Both the position numbers and the translations under genes were made by a program. DNA of 6,445 bases, from the NCBI GenBank assembly GCA_002358975.1, contig DEPX01000097.1:6995-13439 (forward strand), in the 5' to 3' direction. The DNA is from Micrococcaceae bacterium UBA3381 (GTDB taxonomy: Bacteria > Actinomycetota > Actinomycetes > Actinomycetales > Micrococcaceae). The notes beneath the pieces are model-generated. The model searched no databases. It was not told the origin of the DNA and saw only the letters and a list, made by a program, of their open reading frames with translations. This document shows, piece after piece, positions 1 through 5,451 of this stretch. Each line of letters opens with the position of its first letter. Position 1 is the first letter of the stretch.

Positions 1-152
1 TCAAGGTCTGCCATGTCGTTTCGAACAGTAGCTGATGAAACCCCAAGGTTATGACGTTCGACAAGCGCTTTGGAACCGACAGGCTCACGCGAGGCGACAT
101 AGTCTTCCACTATTGCCTGCAAAACTTTCATGCGACGTGGTTGGTCACTCAT
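1..152 (-). CDS. hrcA: Heat-inducible transcription repressor HrcA, N-terminal fragment (runs off the left edge)
   Basis: Only the first 50 codons are in the window; the rest continues beyond base 1. The translation starts MSDQPRRMKVLQAIVEDY and carries the HrcA winged-helix signature: EPVGSKAL at about residues 23-30, then ERHNLGVSSATVRNDMADL at about 32-50. The second block is the recognition-helix region, which is almost invariant in actinobacterial HrcA. HrcA is known to bind CIRCE operators and repress chaperone genes, with its activity tuned by GroE. The ATG at 152 is chosen because a strong GGGGGAGG ribosome binding site lies about 4 bases upstream (about 157-164). An internal ATG at 131 would cut the usual N-terminus and has no such site. 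A CIRCE element 19 bases upstream of the start indicates autoregulation. In many actinobacteria dnaJ follows hrcA, but that part is not visible here. Confidence 0.95.
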   Translation of the reverse strand, partial: MSDQPRRMKVLQAIVEDYVASREPVGSKALVERHNLGVSSATVRNDMADL

Positions 153-171
153 CTGTCCTCCCCCACAAAAG

Positions 172-198
172 TTAGCACTGCGGTTACCATAGTGCTAA
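172..198 (-). promoter_or_regulatory. CIRCE operator (HrcA binding site) upstream of hrcA
   Basis: The site reads TTAGCACTG, nine bases, then TAGTGCTAA. It matches the CIRCE consensus (TTAGCACTC-N9-GAGTGCTAA) at 16 of 18 arm positions; only the innermost pair deviates (G and T in place of C and G). It lies just upstream of the hrcA ribosome binding site, so HrcA bound here would block its own transcription. A weak -10-like TACGAT on the minus strand (203 to 198) touches the edge of the element, but I see no good -35 partner, so the promoter itself is unassigned. The site also lies in the divergent gap in front of the DUF3097 gene. That gene starts 113 bases away, so any effect on it is speculative. 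Confidence 0.92.
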
Positions 199-310
199 TC
201 GTAGCTGGAATTTTCCGGTTCACCCAGGAACCACCAGAGGTTCTTCGCTGATGACTGATTGGCCTTTGGTAGCCTCGAAGACGTACCAACCCAGAAAGGC
301 TTGAAATACG

Positions 311-1159
311 ATGCATTGGGACCAGTGGGGCCCGAGTGAGATCTCCAGAAAACAAGCACCTTCCGCCCCACAGCAAGTGGCCGCTGCCCGGGGTTTAGTC
401 ATTGAGGATGCTACCTCTGGCTTCACCGGTGCAATACTACGCATAGAAAAATCAGGTGGGGTCCATCTCATCGTGCTCGAGGGACGAAAAGGAGCCACAA
501 GGTCATTTCCGATGGGGTTGGGCTTCATGATCGATGGGCAACCAATTGAACTAGTCCCACCAACTTCAGCTGCAAAGCCACAGCCTAAAAGAACGGCCTC
601 TGGATCACGATCCGTCGGACAGCAACGAGCAAAGGTTGCCAAAGCCTCCAGGATTTGGGTTGAAGGTATCCATGATGCCGAATTAGTAGAAAAAATTTGG
701 GGTGACGATCTACGAGTTGAGGGCATAGTGGTGGAGCCCTTGCACGGCATTGATGACCTAGCCGACGCGGTCAAGCAATTCAAGCCAGGACCTAACCGAC
801 GGCTAGCCGTCCTGCTGGATCACCTAGTCTCTGGAGCGAAAGAAGAGTACATCGCCACCGAGGCTATGCAGGTAGCCGGAGCCAAAGATAACGTGCTCAT
901 CGTAGGCCACCCATACGTCGATATTTGGCAGGCTATTAAACCAGAAGTGCTCGGACTCAAATCTTGGCCAACTATTCCGCGCGGTGAAGATTGGAAAACT
1001 GGCATGTTAGCCCGATTAGGTTTACCCAACCAAAATGCCCGCGACATTGGTTTGGGATGGAAGAAACTGTTGGCCCGAGTCAATAATTTCGCTGATTTAG
1101 AAGCCGCTCTGCTGGGTCGAGTAGAACACATGATAGATTTCGTGACTGTACACGAATAG
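311..1159 (+). CDS. DUF3097 family protein with Toprim-like C-terminal half
   Basis: A 282-residue conserved actinobacterial protein of unknown function. The N-terminal part has the family pattern GLVIEDATSGFTGAI (about 28-42), followed by a small beta-rich segment ending GFMIDGQPIELVPP (71-84). A low-complexity linker (about 85-113) leads to the second domain: RIWVEGIHDAELVEKIWG (114-131), LAVLLDHLVSGAKEE (165-179) and VLIVGHPYVDIWQAIKP (195-211). The first two blocks resemble the Glu motif and the Asp/Gly motif of Toprim domains, so a nucleic-acid role is possible but unproven. The ATG at 311 is chosen because an in-frame stop (302-304) blocks extension, AAAGG lies 11 bases upstream, and the length before GLVIED looks usual for the family. 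It is divergent from hrcA and followed by a small membrane protein gene on the same strand after 119 bases. Family assignment is confident; function is not. Confidence 0.88.
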   Translation: MHWDQWGPSEISRKQAPSAPQQVAAARGLVIEDATSGFTGAILRIEKSGGVHLIVLEGRKGATRSFPMGLGFMIDGQPIELVPPTSAAKPQPKRTASGSRSVGQQRAKVAKASRIWVEGIHDAELVEKIWGDDLRVEGIVVEPLHGIDDLADAVKQFKPGPNRRLAVLLDHLVSGAKEEYIATEAMQVAGAKDNVLIVGHPYVDIWQAIKPEVLGLKSWPTIPRGEDWKTGMLARLGLPNQNARDIGLGWKKLLARVNNFADLEAALLGRVEHMIDFVTVHE

Positions 1160-1166
1160 CGAAAAT

Positions 1167-1184
1167 TTCTGGGCATTCCCGGAA
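1167..1184 (+). terminator. Possible weak hairpin terminator after the DUF3097 gene
   Basis: TTCTGGG and CCCGGAA form a 7-bp stem (one G-T wobble) around a CATT loop, starting 8 bases after the stop codon. A second small dyad, GTTC-TGC-GAAC, follows at 1191-1201. Neither is followed by a run of T, so termination is only a possibility, although hairpins without U-tracts are reported as terminators in actinobacteria. Confidence 0.3.
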
Positions 1185-1218
1185 GTGTCCGTTCTGCGAA
1201 CAGCGAGGCTCTACACTA

Positions 1219-1247
1219 TGCTGAGAGTACCAGTGTACAAATATTAT
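1219..1247 (+). promoter_or_regulatory. Candidate promoter of the DUF4870 gene
   Basis: TGCTGA (1219-1224) and TATTAT (1242-1247) are separated by 17 bases and resemble -35 and -10 boxes of the primary sigma factor; the -10 is the better match. Transcription would begin near 1254, leaving a leader of about 25 bases that includes the ribosome binding site. A short dyad GTAC-CAGT-GTAC (1227-1238) lies between the boxes and could be an operator or chance. An alternative -10, TACACT at 1212-1217, has no convincing -35. Confidence 0.35.
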
Positions 1248-1278
1248 TCCCACTGAATCGATCGTAAAGGAAAATAAC

Positions 1279-1668
1279 GTGTCACAATCCCCTGGTGTCT
1301 CAGGCCAAGGCAGCGACACCGCATCGCGTGCGCCACTGACGCCGTCCCAGGATCGTCAATGGGCAACGATCGCTCATTTCGGTGCGTTCTTGGGCTTTGT
1401 ACCGTCATTGGTTGTGTTCATAGTTTTTCGCTCACGAGGTCCCTTTTCGGAGCAAGAGGCTAAAGAAGCTCTTAACTTTACCTTGCCGTTAACTGTTGTC
1501 GGATTGGCCATGAATATTTTGGCTTTCCTACCGATCATGGGGGCTATCTTCGGGGTAATTGCAGTGCTTCTATGGGCTTTTATGACCATTTCAGGTGTCA
1601 TTGCCGGTATAGAAGTAAATAAGGGACGTCCCTACCGTTATCCATTTAATCTCAGAATCATTCGCTGA
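1279..1668 (+). CDS. DUF4870 / Tic20-like small integral membrane protein
   Basis: A 129-residue protein. A polar, Ser/Gly/Pro-rich N-terminus (1-25) is followed by DRQWATIAHFGAFLGFVPSLV (from about 25). Next come a short hydrophilic loop, EAKEALNF (60-67), and a long hydrophobic stretch (about 67-110) that would form two membrane helices. The W-x4-H motif, the helix with a central proline, the EAxEALNF block and the closing GxxYRYPF are the hallmarks of the DUF4870 (Tic20-like) family of bacterial membrane proteins. Their role is not established. The start is GTG at 1279, set by an AAAGGA ribosome binding site (1266-1271) 7 bases upstream. It probably has its own promoter. The 3' end faces the end of hemW across only 14 bases, with no obvious terminator between the two converging genes. 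Confidence 0.85.
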   Translation: MSQSPGVSGQGSDTASRAPLTPSQDRQWATIAHFGAFLGFVPSLVVFIVFRSRGPFSEQEAKEALNFTLPLTVVGLAMNILAFLPIMGAIFGVIAVLLWAFMTISGVIAGIEVNKGRPYRYPFNLRIIR

Positions 1669-1682
1669 GTACTCTGAACCAC

Positions 1683-2939
1683 TTAGAATCCCGCTAATCT
1701 GCGTGTAATTGCGTCGTCTAATAGACGTCCATTCAAGGTTGGCACGACTTTGTCTTGCTTAAGTGGGGCAGGTTCAATTAATTTTTCGGAGGCTAATAGC
1801 TGTGCTTCTGCTCTTGCCTGGGCTGCAGCCTCTGTGCTGATCATGGCCAAGGATGCTAAGTCTAGCCCTTCGGCTAATCTAACTCCGAGCATAATTTTTT
1901 CTAACAATCTGGCATCGGTATCAGGGATTTCATAGCCCACTGCCGGGGACATTCCATCAAGCACCCGGGACGCGTAAGCTGCTGGGTGCTTAGCATTCCA
2001 CCAACGATATCCAGCCATATGAGAATGGGCACCAGGCCCTATCCCCCACCAATCTTGATCGCGCCAATAGGCCAGGTTGTGTTGCGATTGATGAATGTTC
2101 TGTTCCATCGGATCATAGGCCCAGTTGGAAATCTCATACCAGCGAAATCCGGCCGCGCTCAATCGTTCTTCGGTTGCCACATATTTGTCGGCCTGATCAT
2201 CACCATCGGTGTTAGGGTAAACTCCGCGTCGAATCTGGGCCGCCAGTTTTGTACCTTCCTCAATGATGAGACCATAAGCGGAAACGTGGTCTGGCTGTAG
2301 CTGAAGTACAGAATCTAAAGAAATCTGCCAATCCTGGAGGGACTCACCAGGTGTACCAAAGATAAGGTCTAACGACATATCTAATCCTGTTTCACGAATC
2401 CACTGCGTAGCAGAAACGACGTTTGCAGGATTATGCGTACGTTCCAGTACTTGTAGCACATGTGGCACAGCTGATTGCATGCCCATCGATATGCGATTGA
2501 AACCGCCCGCGGCTAATTCTTGAACGGCGTCTCTGGTCAGTGAATCCGGGTTTGCCTCGGTAGTAATTTCTGCCCCGGTGGTGATTCCAAAAAGCTGTTT
2601 AGCACGTTCAAGAATTCTGGCCAGGTCACTGGCCTGCAACAAGGTCGGCGTTCCCCCACCGAAAAATACTGAGTGTAGTGGCTTAGCGTCAACCCCAGCT
2701 TTTTCCATCGCATCGGCGGCGAATTCCAATTCTTTGATGGCAGTCGATGCGTAACTGTCATGGGACGCACCAGCACCAAAGTCGGAGGATATATACGTAT
2801 TGAAATCGCAATAACCACACCGGGTTATGCAAAATGGCACGTGTACATATAGGGAAAATGTTCGGTCGCTATTATTAACTGCAGGTGCGATAAATTCCGG
2901 TAGGGCATCGTTACTGGACGTGGCCTGAATTTGAGACAA
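1683..2939 (-). CDS. hemW: HemW radical-SAM heme chaperone (coproporphyrinogen III oxidase-like)
   Basis: A 418-residue radical S-adenosylmethionine enzyme. YVHVPFCITRCGYCDFNTY carries the CxxxCxxC cluster motif (Cys 37, 41, 44). It is followed by FFGGGTPTLL (about 92-101), TEANPDSL (about 127-134) and GFNRISMGMQS (about 146-156), all typical of the HemN/HemW superfamily. The residue after the third Cys is Asp-Phe, not the CxC seen in true HemN oxidases. This marks it as HemW, which is known to bind heme and hand it to hemoproteins rather than make protoporphyrin. The WWGIGPGAHSH block sits in the expected mid-to-late position. The start is inferred: TTG at 2939 lies 4 bases after the lepA stop and gives an N-terminus of usual length. 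Another TTG at 2999 would add 20 residues and overlap lepA by 56 bases. Neither has a strong ribosome binding site, which suggests translational coupling to lepA. Confidence 0.93.
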   Translation of the reverse strand: MSQIQATSSNDALPEFIAPAVNNSDRTFSLYVHVPFCITRCGYCDFNTYISSDFGAGASHDSYASTAIKELEFAADAMEKAGVDAKPLHSVFFGGGTPTLLQASDLARILERAKQLFGITTGAEITTEANPDSLTRDAVQELAAGGFNRISMGMQSAVPHVLQVLERTHNPANVVSATQWIRETGLDMSLDLIFGTPGESLQDWQISLDSVLQLQPDHVSAYGLIIEEGTKLAAQIRRGVYPNTDGDDQADKYVATEERLSAAGFRWYEISNWAYDPMEQNIHQSQHNLAYWRDQDWWGIGPGAHSHMAGYRWWNAKHPAAYASRVLDGMSPAVGYEIPDTDARLLEKIMLGVRLAEGLDLASLAMISTEAAAQARAEAQLLASEKLIEPAPLKQDKVVPTLNGRLLDDAITRRLAGF

Positions 2940-2943
2940 CGTA

Positions 2944-4782
2944 TTAATTGCCCGTATCCGTCGACAGTGCAGCGATGAATGCTTCTTGGGGTACTTCAAC
3001 AGTACCGACCATCTTCATACGCTTCTTGCCTTCCTTTTGTCGTTCTAGTAACTTCCGCTTTCGAGAAATATCACCACCGTAGCATTTCGATAAAACATCC
3101 TTACGGATAGCTCGTATATTTTCCCGCGCAATAATACGTGAACCGATGGCAGCTTGAATAGGTACTTCGAACTGCTGCCGAGGAATAAGTTCCTTAAGTT
3201 TTGAAGTCATTTTCACGCCATATGAATACGCGTGATCACGGTGGGTGATGGCGGAGAACGCGTCTACGGTATCACCCTGAAGCAAAATATCGACCTTGAC
3301 CAGATCCGCAATTTGGGAGCCGTCCCGTTGCCAGTTCAGGGAAGCATACCCTTTGGTCCTGGATTTGAGCACATCAAAATAATCAAAGACGATTTCTGCC
3401 AACGGAATCCAGTAACGAATTTCTACGCGCTCTTCTGACAGGTAGTCCATGCCGCGAAGCTGGCCTCGTTTGCTTTGTGACAGCTCCATAACAGCACCGA
3501 TAAATTCCGACGGCACAATCACTGTTGCCATAGCCATTGGTTCTTCAACCTCGGTAATTTTGCCTTCAGGAAACTCTGAGGGGTTAGTTACCGGCACGAC
3601 AGTGCCATCTTCGGTGGTGACGCTATAAATAACGTTAGGCGCGGTAGAAATCAGATCCAGGTTATACTCCCGTTCTAACCTTTCACGAACAATTTCTAAA
3701 TGCAGCAGCCCCAGAAAGCCCACGCGGAAACCGAAACCCAAAGCCACCGATGTCTCCGGTTCGTAACTCAGTGCAGCATCATTAAGTTGGAATTTTTCTA
3801 ATGCGTCACGAAGTGCCGGATAGTCAGAGCCATCAATGGGATAAAGGCCAGAAAAGACCATCGGCTGTGGTTCACGATAGCCTCCGATAGCTTCTTGTGC
3901 AGGCTTCAATTTGTCAGTAACCGTGTCACCGACTTTTGACTCTGCAACATCTTTAACGCCCGTAATCAGATACCCAACTTCTCCGACTCCCAACCCGTTA
4001 CCAGCTATTGCATCTGGTGAGTAAACACCAGTCTCTTGTAATTCATATTCAGCGCCGGTCGCCATCATGCGAATACGCTGACGTGGCTCAAGCTTGCCAT
4101 CAACCATTCGCACGTATGTAATCACACCGCGATAGGTGTCATAGATAGAGTCAAAAATCATGGCCCGCGGCGGTGCGTCCTCGTTGCCGTCTGGAGCGGG
4201 CACTTGGCTGACGACACGGTCAAGTAGAGTCTGTACCCCTTCACCTGTTTTTCCCGAGACTTTAAGCACATCATCGGGATCAACGCCGATAAGATTCGAA
4301 ATTTCTAGTGCATAACGCTCGGGCTCGGCAGCCGGCAGATCAATTTTATTTAGTACCGGGATGATTTCTAAATCATGTTCCATCGCCATGTACAAGTTTG
4401 CCAGCGTTTGGGCTTCAATACCTTGAGCGGCATCAACGAGCAAAATAGCGCCTTCACAAGCAGCTAAAGAACGTGACACCTCGTAGGCGAAGTCAACGTG
4501 ACCGGGTGTATCGATCATATTCAATACATAGTCTTGCCCCTCGACCCGCCACGGCATGCGTACAGCTTGGGATTTAATGGTGATGCCCCGTTCACGCTCG
4601 ATATCCATATTATCGAGAAACTGATTTTGCATCTCGCGAGGCGTAACAACCTTCGTGTTTTGCAACATCCGGTCAGCAAGAGTCGACTTCCCGTGATCAA
4701 TATGGGCAACAATACAGAAGTTACGGATCACGGCAGGATCAGTTGAACCGGGCTGAGGCGGTTTGGACGCCATAGGCGACAC
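2944..4782 (-). CDS. lepA: Elongation factor 4 (LepA), ribosome-associated GTPase
   Basis: A 612-residue translational GTPase, close to the usual family length. Its motifs, numbered from the GTG at 4782, are G1 AHIDHGKST (26-34), G2 around RERGITIKS (63-71), G3 DTPGH with the catalytic His (91-95), G4 NKID (145-148) and G5-like SGK (176-178). The LepA-specific C-terminal domain is present, with LSKCYGGDISRKRKLL (from 564) and EGKKRMK. LepA acts on ribosomes and is linked to 30S biogenesis and translation under stress. The start needs care: the first in-frame ATG (4791) overlaps the ribosome binding site TAAGGA, so it is unlikely to be used. The GTG at 4782 lies 8 bases beyond that site, the ideal spacing. 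An ATG at 4773 is also possible. It probably forms an operon with hemW. A pair of inverted repeats lies upstream, in the likely leader. Confidence 0.96.
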   Translation of the reverse strand: MSPMASKPPQPGSTDPAVIRNFCIVAHIDHGKSTLADRMLQNTKVVTPREMQNQFLDNMDIERERGITIKSQAVRMPWRVEGQDYVLNMIDTPGHVDFAYEVSRSLAACEGAILLVDAAQGIEAQTLANLYMAMEHDLEIIPVLNKIDLPAAEPERYALEISNLIGVDPDDVLKVSGKTGEGVQTLLDRVVSQVPAPDGNEDAPPRAMIFDSIYDTYRGVITYVRMVDGKLEPRQRIRMMATGAEYELQETGVYSPDAIAGNGLGVGEVGYLITGVKDVAESKVGDTVTDKLKPAQEAIGGYREPQPMVFSGLYPIDGSDYPALRDALEKFQLNDAALSYEPETSVALGFGFRVGFLGLLHLEIVRERLEREYNLDLISTAPNVIYSVTTEDGTVVPVTNPSEFPEGKITEVEEPMAMATVIVPSEFIGAVMELSQSKRGQLRGMDYLSEERVEIRYWIPLAEIVFDYFDVLKSRTKGYASLNWQRDGSQIADLVKVDILLQGDTVDAFSAITHRDHAYSYGVKMTSKLKELIPRQQFEVPIQAAIGSRIIARENIRAIRKDVLSKCYGGDISRKRKLLERQKEGKKRMKMVGTVEVPQEAFIAALSTDTGN

Positions 4783-4813
4783 GTGCACCATCCTTAATAC
4801 ATTGGCTGTTGCG

Positions 4814-4869
4814 GAAACATGTTGGAGCGAAGCAACACGCTATATTGTTGCTCTATTGTTTCATGTTTC
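4814..4869 (-). repeat. Two co-centred inverted repeats upstream of lepA (operator or RNA hairpin)
   Basis: The outer arms are GAAACATG (4814-4821) and CATGTTTC (4862-4869), perfect over 8 bp. The inner arms are AGCAACA (4831-4837) and TGTTGCT (4846-4852), perfect over 7 bp. Both pairs share the same centre (4841.5), with 9-base spacers on each side and an 8-base loop. The element begins 23 bases upstream of the lepA ATG at 4791. In lepA mRNA it could fold as one long hairpin with a symmetric internal loop; in DNA it could be a paired operator. Its function is unknown. No T-run follows on either strand, so it is not an ordinary terminator. Confidence 0.55.
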
Positions 4870-4974
4870 AGTCGTAGAGGCGACAACATATCCAGCTCAT
4901 ACCGCATCCTCGTAGCGAACAGTCCTGCACAATATGGCAGCCTAATGTTCCAATTAGCTGTTGTACTAAGTTTT

Positions 4975-4983
4975 TGCTAAAAT
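4975..4983 (+). promoter_or_regulatory. Extended -10 promoter of rpsT
   Basis: TGCTAAAAT combines a TG extension with the -10 box TAAAAT, which matches TATAAT at 5 of 6 positions. The region at the expected -35 (TAGCTG at 4955-4960, 17-base spacer) is poor, which is tolerated when an extended -10 is present. Transcription would start near 4990, giving a leader of about 124 bases before rpsT. The small dyad at 4942-4957 overlaps the -35 region. Confidence 0.5.
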
Positions 4984-4989
4984 TGGCGC

Positions 4990-5113
4990 CTGTGTGTCCG
5001 CGCAGGTCGACGGGCACTCTTGACCCAGCTTTCCTAGGTGCCCCCACACCGCTCAGTCGCTCGGGCAAGAATACCCCTCACCGACCCGAATTAAGGATGA
5101 ATAGGACCATAAA
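4990..5113 (+). promoter_or_regulatory. Structured 5' leader of rpsT, possible autoregulatory RNA
   Basis: The predicted leader is long and GC-rich compared with its surroundings. GGGCAC (5012-5017) can pair with GTGCCC (5038-5043). GTGTG (4992-4996) can pair with CACAC (5045-5049), enclosing the first stem. TCGGG (5061-5065) can pair with CCCGA (5085-5089), just before the ribosome binding sites. S20 synthesis is known to be autoregulated at translation in Escherichia coli, so a regulatory role is plausible here. I do not recognise a named ribosomal-protein leader family. Folding was done by eye only. Confidence 0.4.
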
Positions 5114-5380
5114 TTGGCTAATCTCAAATCTTCCAAAAAGCGCGCAATCACGAATGAAAAACGTCGTGAACGCAACACTGCTATCAAGTCCGAACTGAAA
5201 TCTGCGCTACGCAAGGTGAACAAAGCTGTTGCTGCTGGTGATAAAGATGCCGCTGAAAAAGCTCTGTCAGTAGCCGGTCGGAAATTAGACAAGGCTGTTA
5301 GCAAAGGTGCGATCCACCGCAATCAAGCAGCTAACCGTAAATCCGGTGCAGCCGCTCGCGTCAATGCGATGGATGCTTAA
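5114..5380 (+). CDS. rpsT: 30S ribosomal protein S20
   Basis: An 88-residue, Lys/Arg/Ala-rich helical protein of the usual S20 length. The N-terminal block MANLKSSKKRAITNEKRRERN and the C-terminal block KLDKAVSKGAIHRNQAANRKS (about 57-77) are the family's conserved 16S rRNA-binding helices. S20 is a primary binder of the 5' domain of 16S rRNA and is needed early in 30S assembly. The start is TTG at 5114, supported by AGGA (5103-5106) 7 bases upstream and by the universal MAN(L/I)KS start. No in-frame ATG or GTG offers a better choice. The gene is alone on its strand, has a long leader and its own promoter, and ends in a strong terminator, so it is probably monocistronic. Confidence 0.97.
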   Translation: MANLKSSKKRAITNEKRRERNTAIKSELKSALRKVNKAVAAGDKDAAEKALSVAGRKLDKAVSKGAIHRNQAANRKSGAAARVNAMDA

Positions 5381-5405
5381 GTTCTAATCGAACTTCCACA
5401 CATCT

Positions 5406-5441
5406 AAGGCCACTACGTTTTACGTAGTGGCCTTTTTCTTT
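5406..5441 (+). terminator. Strong intrinsic terminator of rpsT
   Basis: AAGGCCACTACG (5406-5417) and CGTAGTGGCCTT (5423-5434) form a perfect 12-bp stem around a 5-base loop, TTTTA. The T-rich tail TTTTTCTTT (5433-5441) follows. It lies 26 bases after the rpsT stop. Read on the opposite strand it sits 10 bases beyond the end of holA, but there the stem is followed by AGATG and not a T-run, so it should work poorly for holA. Confidence 0.95.
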
Positions 5442-5451
5442 AACTTTTGTC

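Larger units (their letters stand above)
4792..5113. other. Divergent intergenic region between lepA and rpsT
   Basis: This gene-free stretch separates two genes that read away from each other. From left to right it contains the lepA ribosome binding site, co-centred inverted repeats (4814-4869), an unexplained stretch (about 4870-4940), a small dyad CCTAAT-N6-ATTAGC region (4942-4957), an extended -10 promoter for rpsT, and a GC-rich rpsT leader. I searched by eye for a tRNA or other known RNA gene and saw none: there is no T-arm GGTTCRA box or paired acceptor arms. The short open frames crossing it have no ribosome binding sites and no recognisable protein pattern. Confidence 0.6.

Noticed and set aside
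220..783. 187-codon minus-strand open frame antisense to the DUF3097 gene
   Set aside because: It is a shadow of a well-supported gene: its translation is Ser/Thr/Pro-rich without recognisable domains, while the plus strand gives a clear DUF3097 protein. It would also run over the CIRCE-side intergenic region.
1191..1201. GTTC-TGC-GAAC as an SOS (LexA) box
   Set aside because: Actinobacterial and Gram-positive LexA sites have the half-sites in the opposite orientation (CGAAC-N4-GTTCG); this is a small inverted GTTC/GAAC hairpin.
1227..1238. GTAC-CAGT-GTAC dyad upstream of the DUF4870 gene as a specific operator
   Set aside because: Four-base arms are expected often by chance, and no known regulator site matches. 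It is mentioned only as part of the candidate promoter.
4870..4990. Possible tRNA or small RNA gene in the lepA-rpsT gap
   Set aside because: A short dyad, GTCG-TAGAGG-CGAC (about 4872-4885), suggested structure, but there are no acceptor-stem pairs, anticodon arm or T-arm consensus and no terminator after it.
4868..5068. 66-codon minus-strand open frame between rpsT and lepA
   Set aside because: It has no ribosome binding site and an irregular Cys- and Arg-rich composition. It is antisense to the structured rpsT leader, whose GC content explains the open frame.
4974..5198. 74-codon plus-strand open frame crossing the rpsT leader into rpsT
   Set aside because: It overlaps rpsT in another frame, begins upstream of the predicted transcription start, has no ribosome binding site, and its translation shows no family pattern. 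The ATG inside it at 5097 lies within a ribosome-binding-like sequence.
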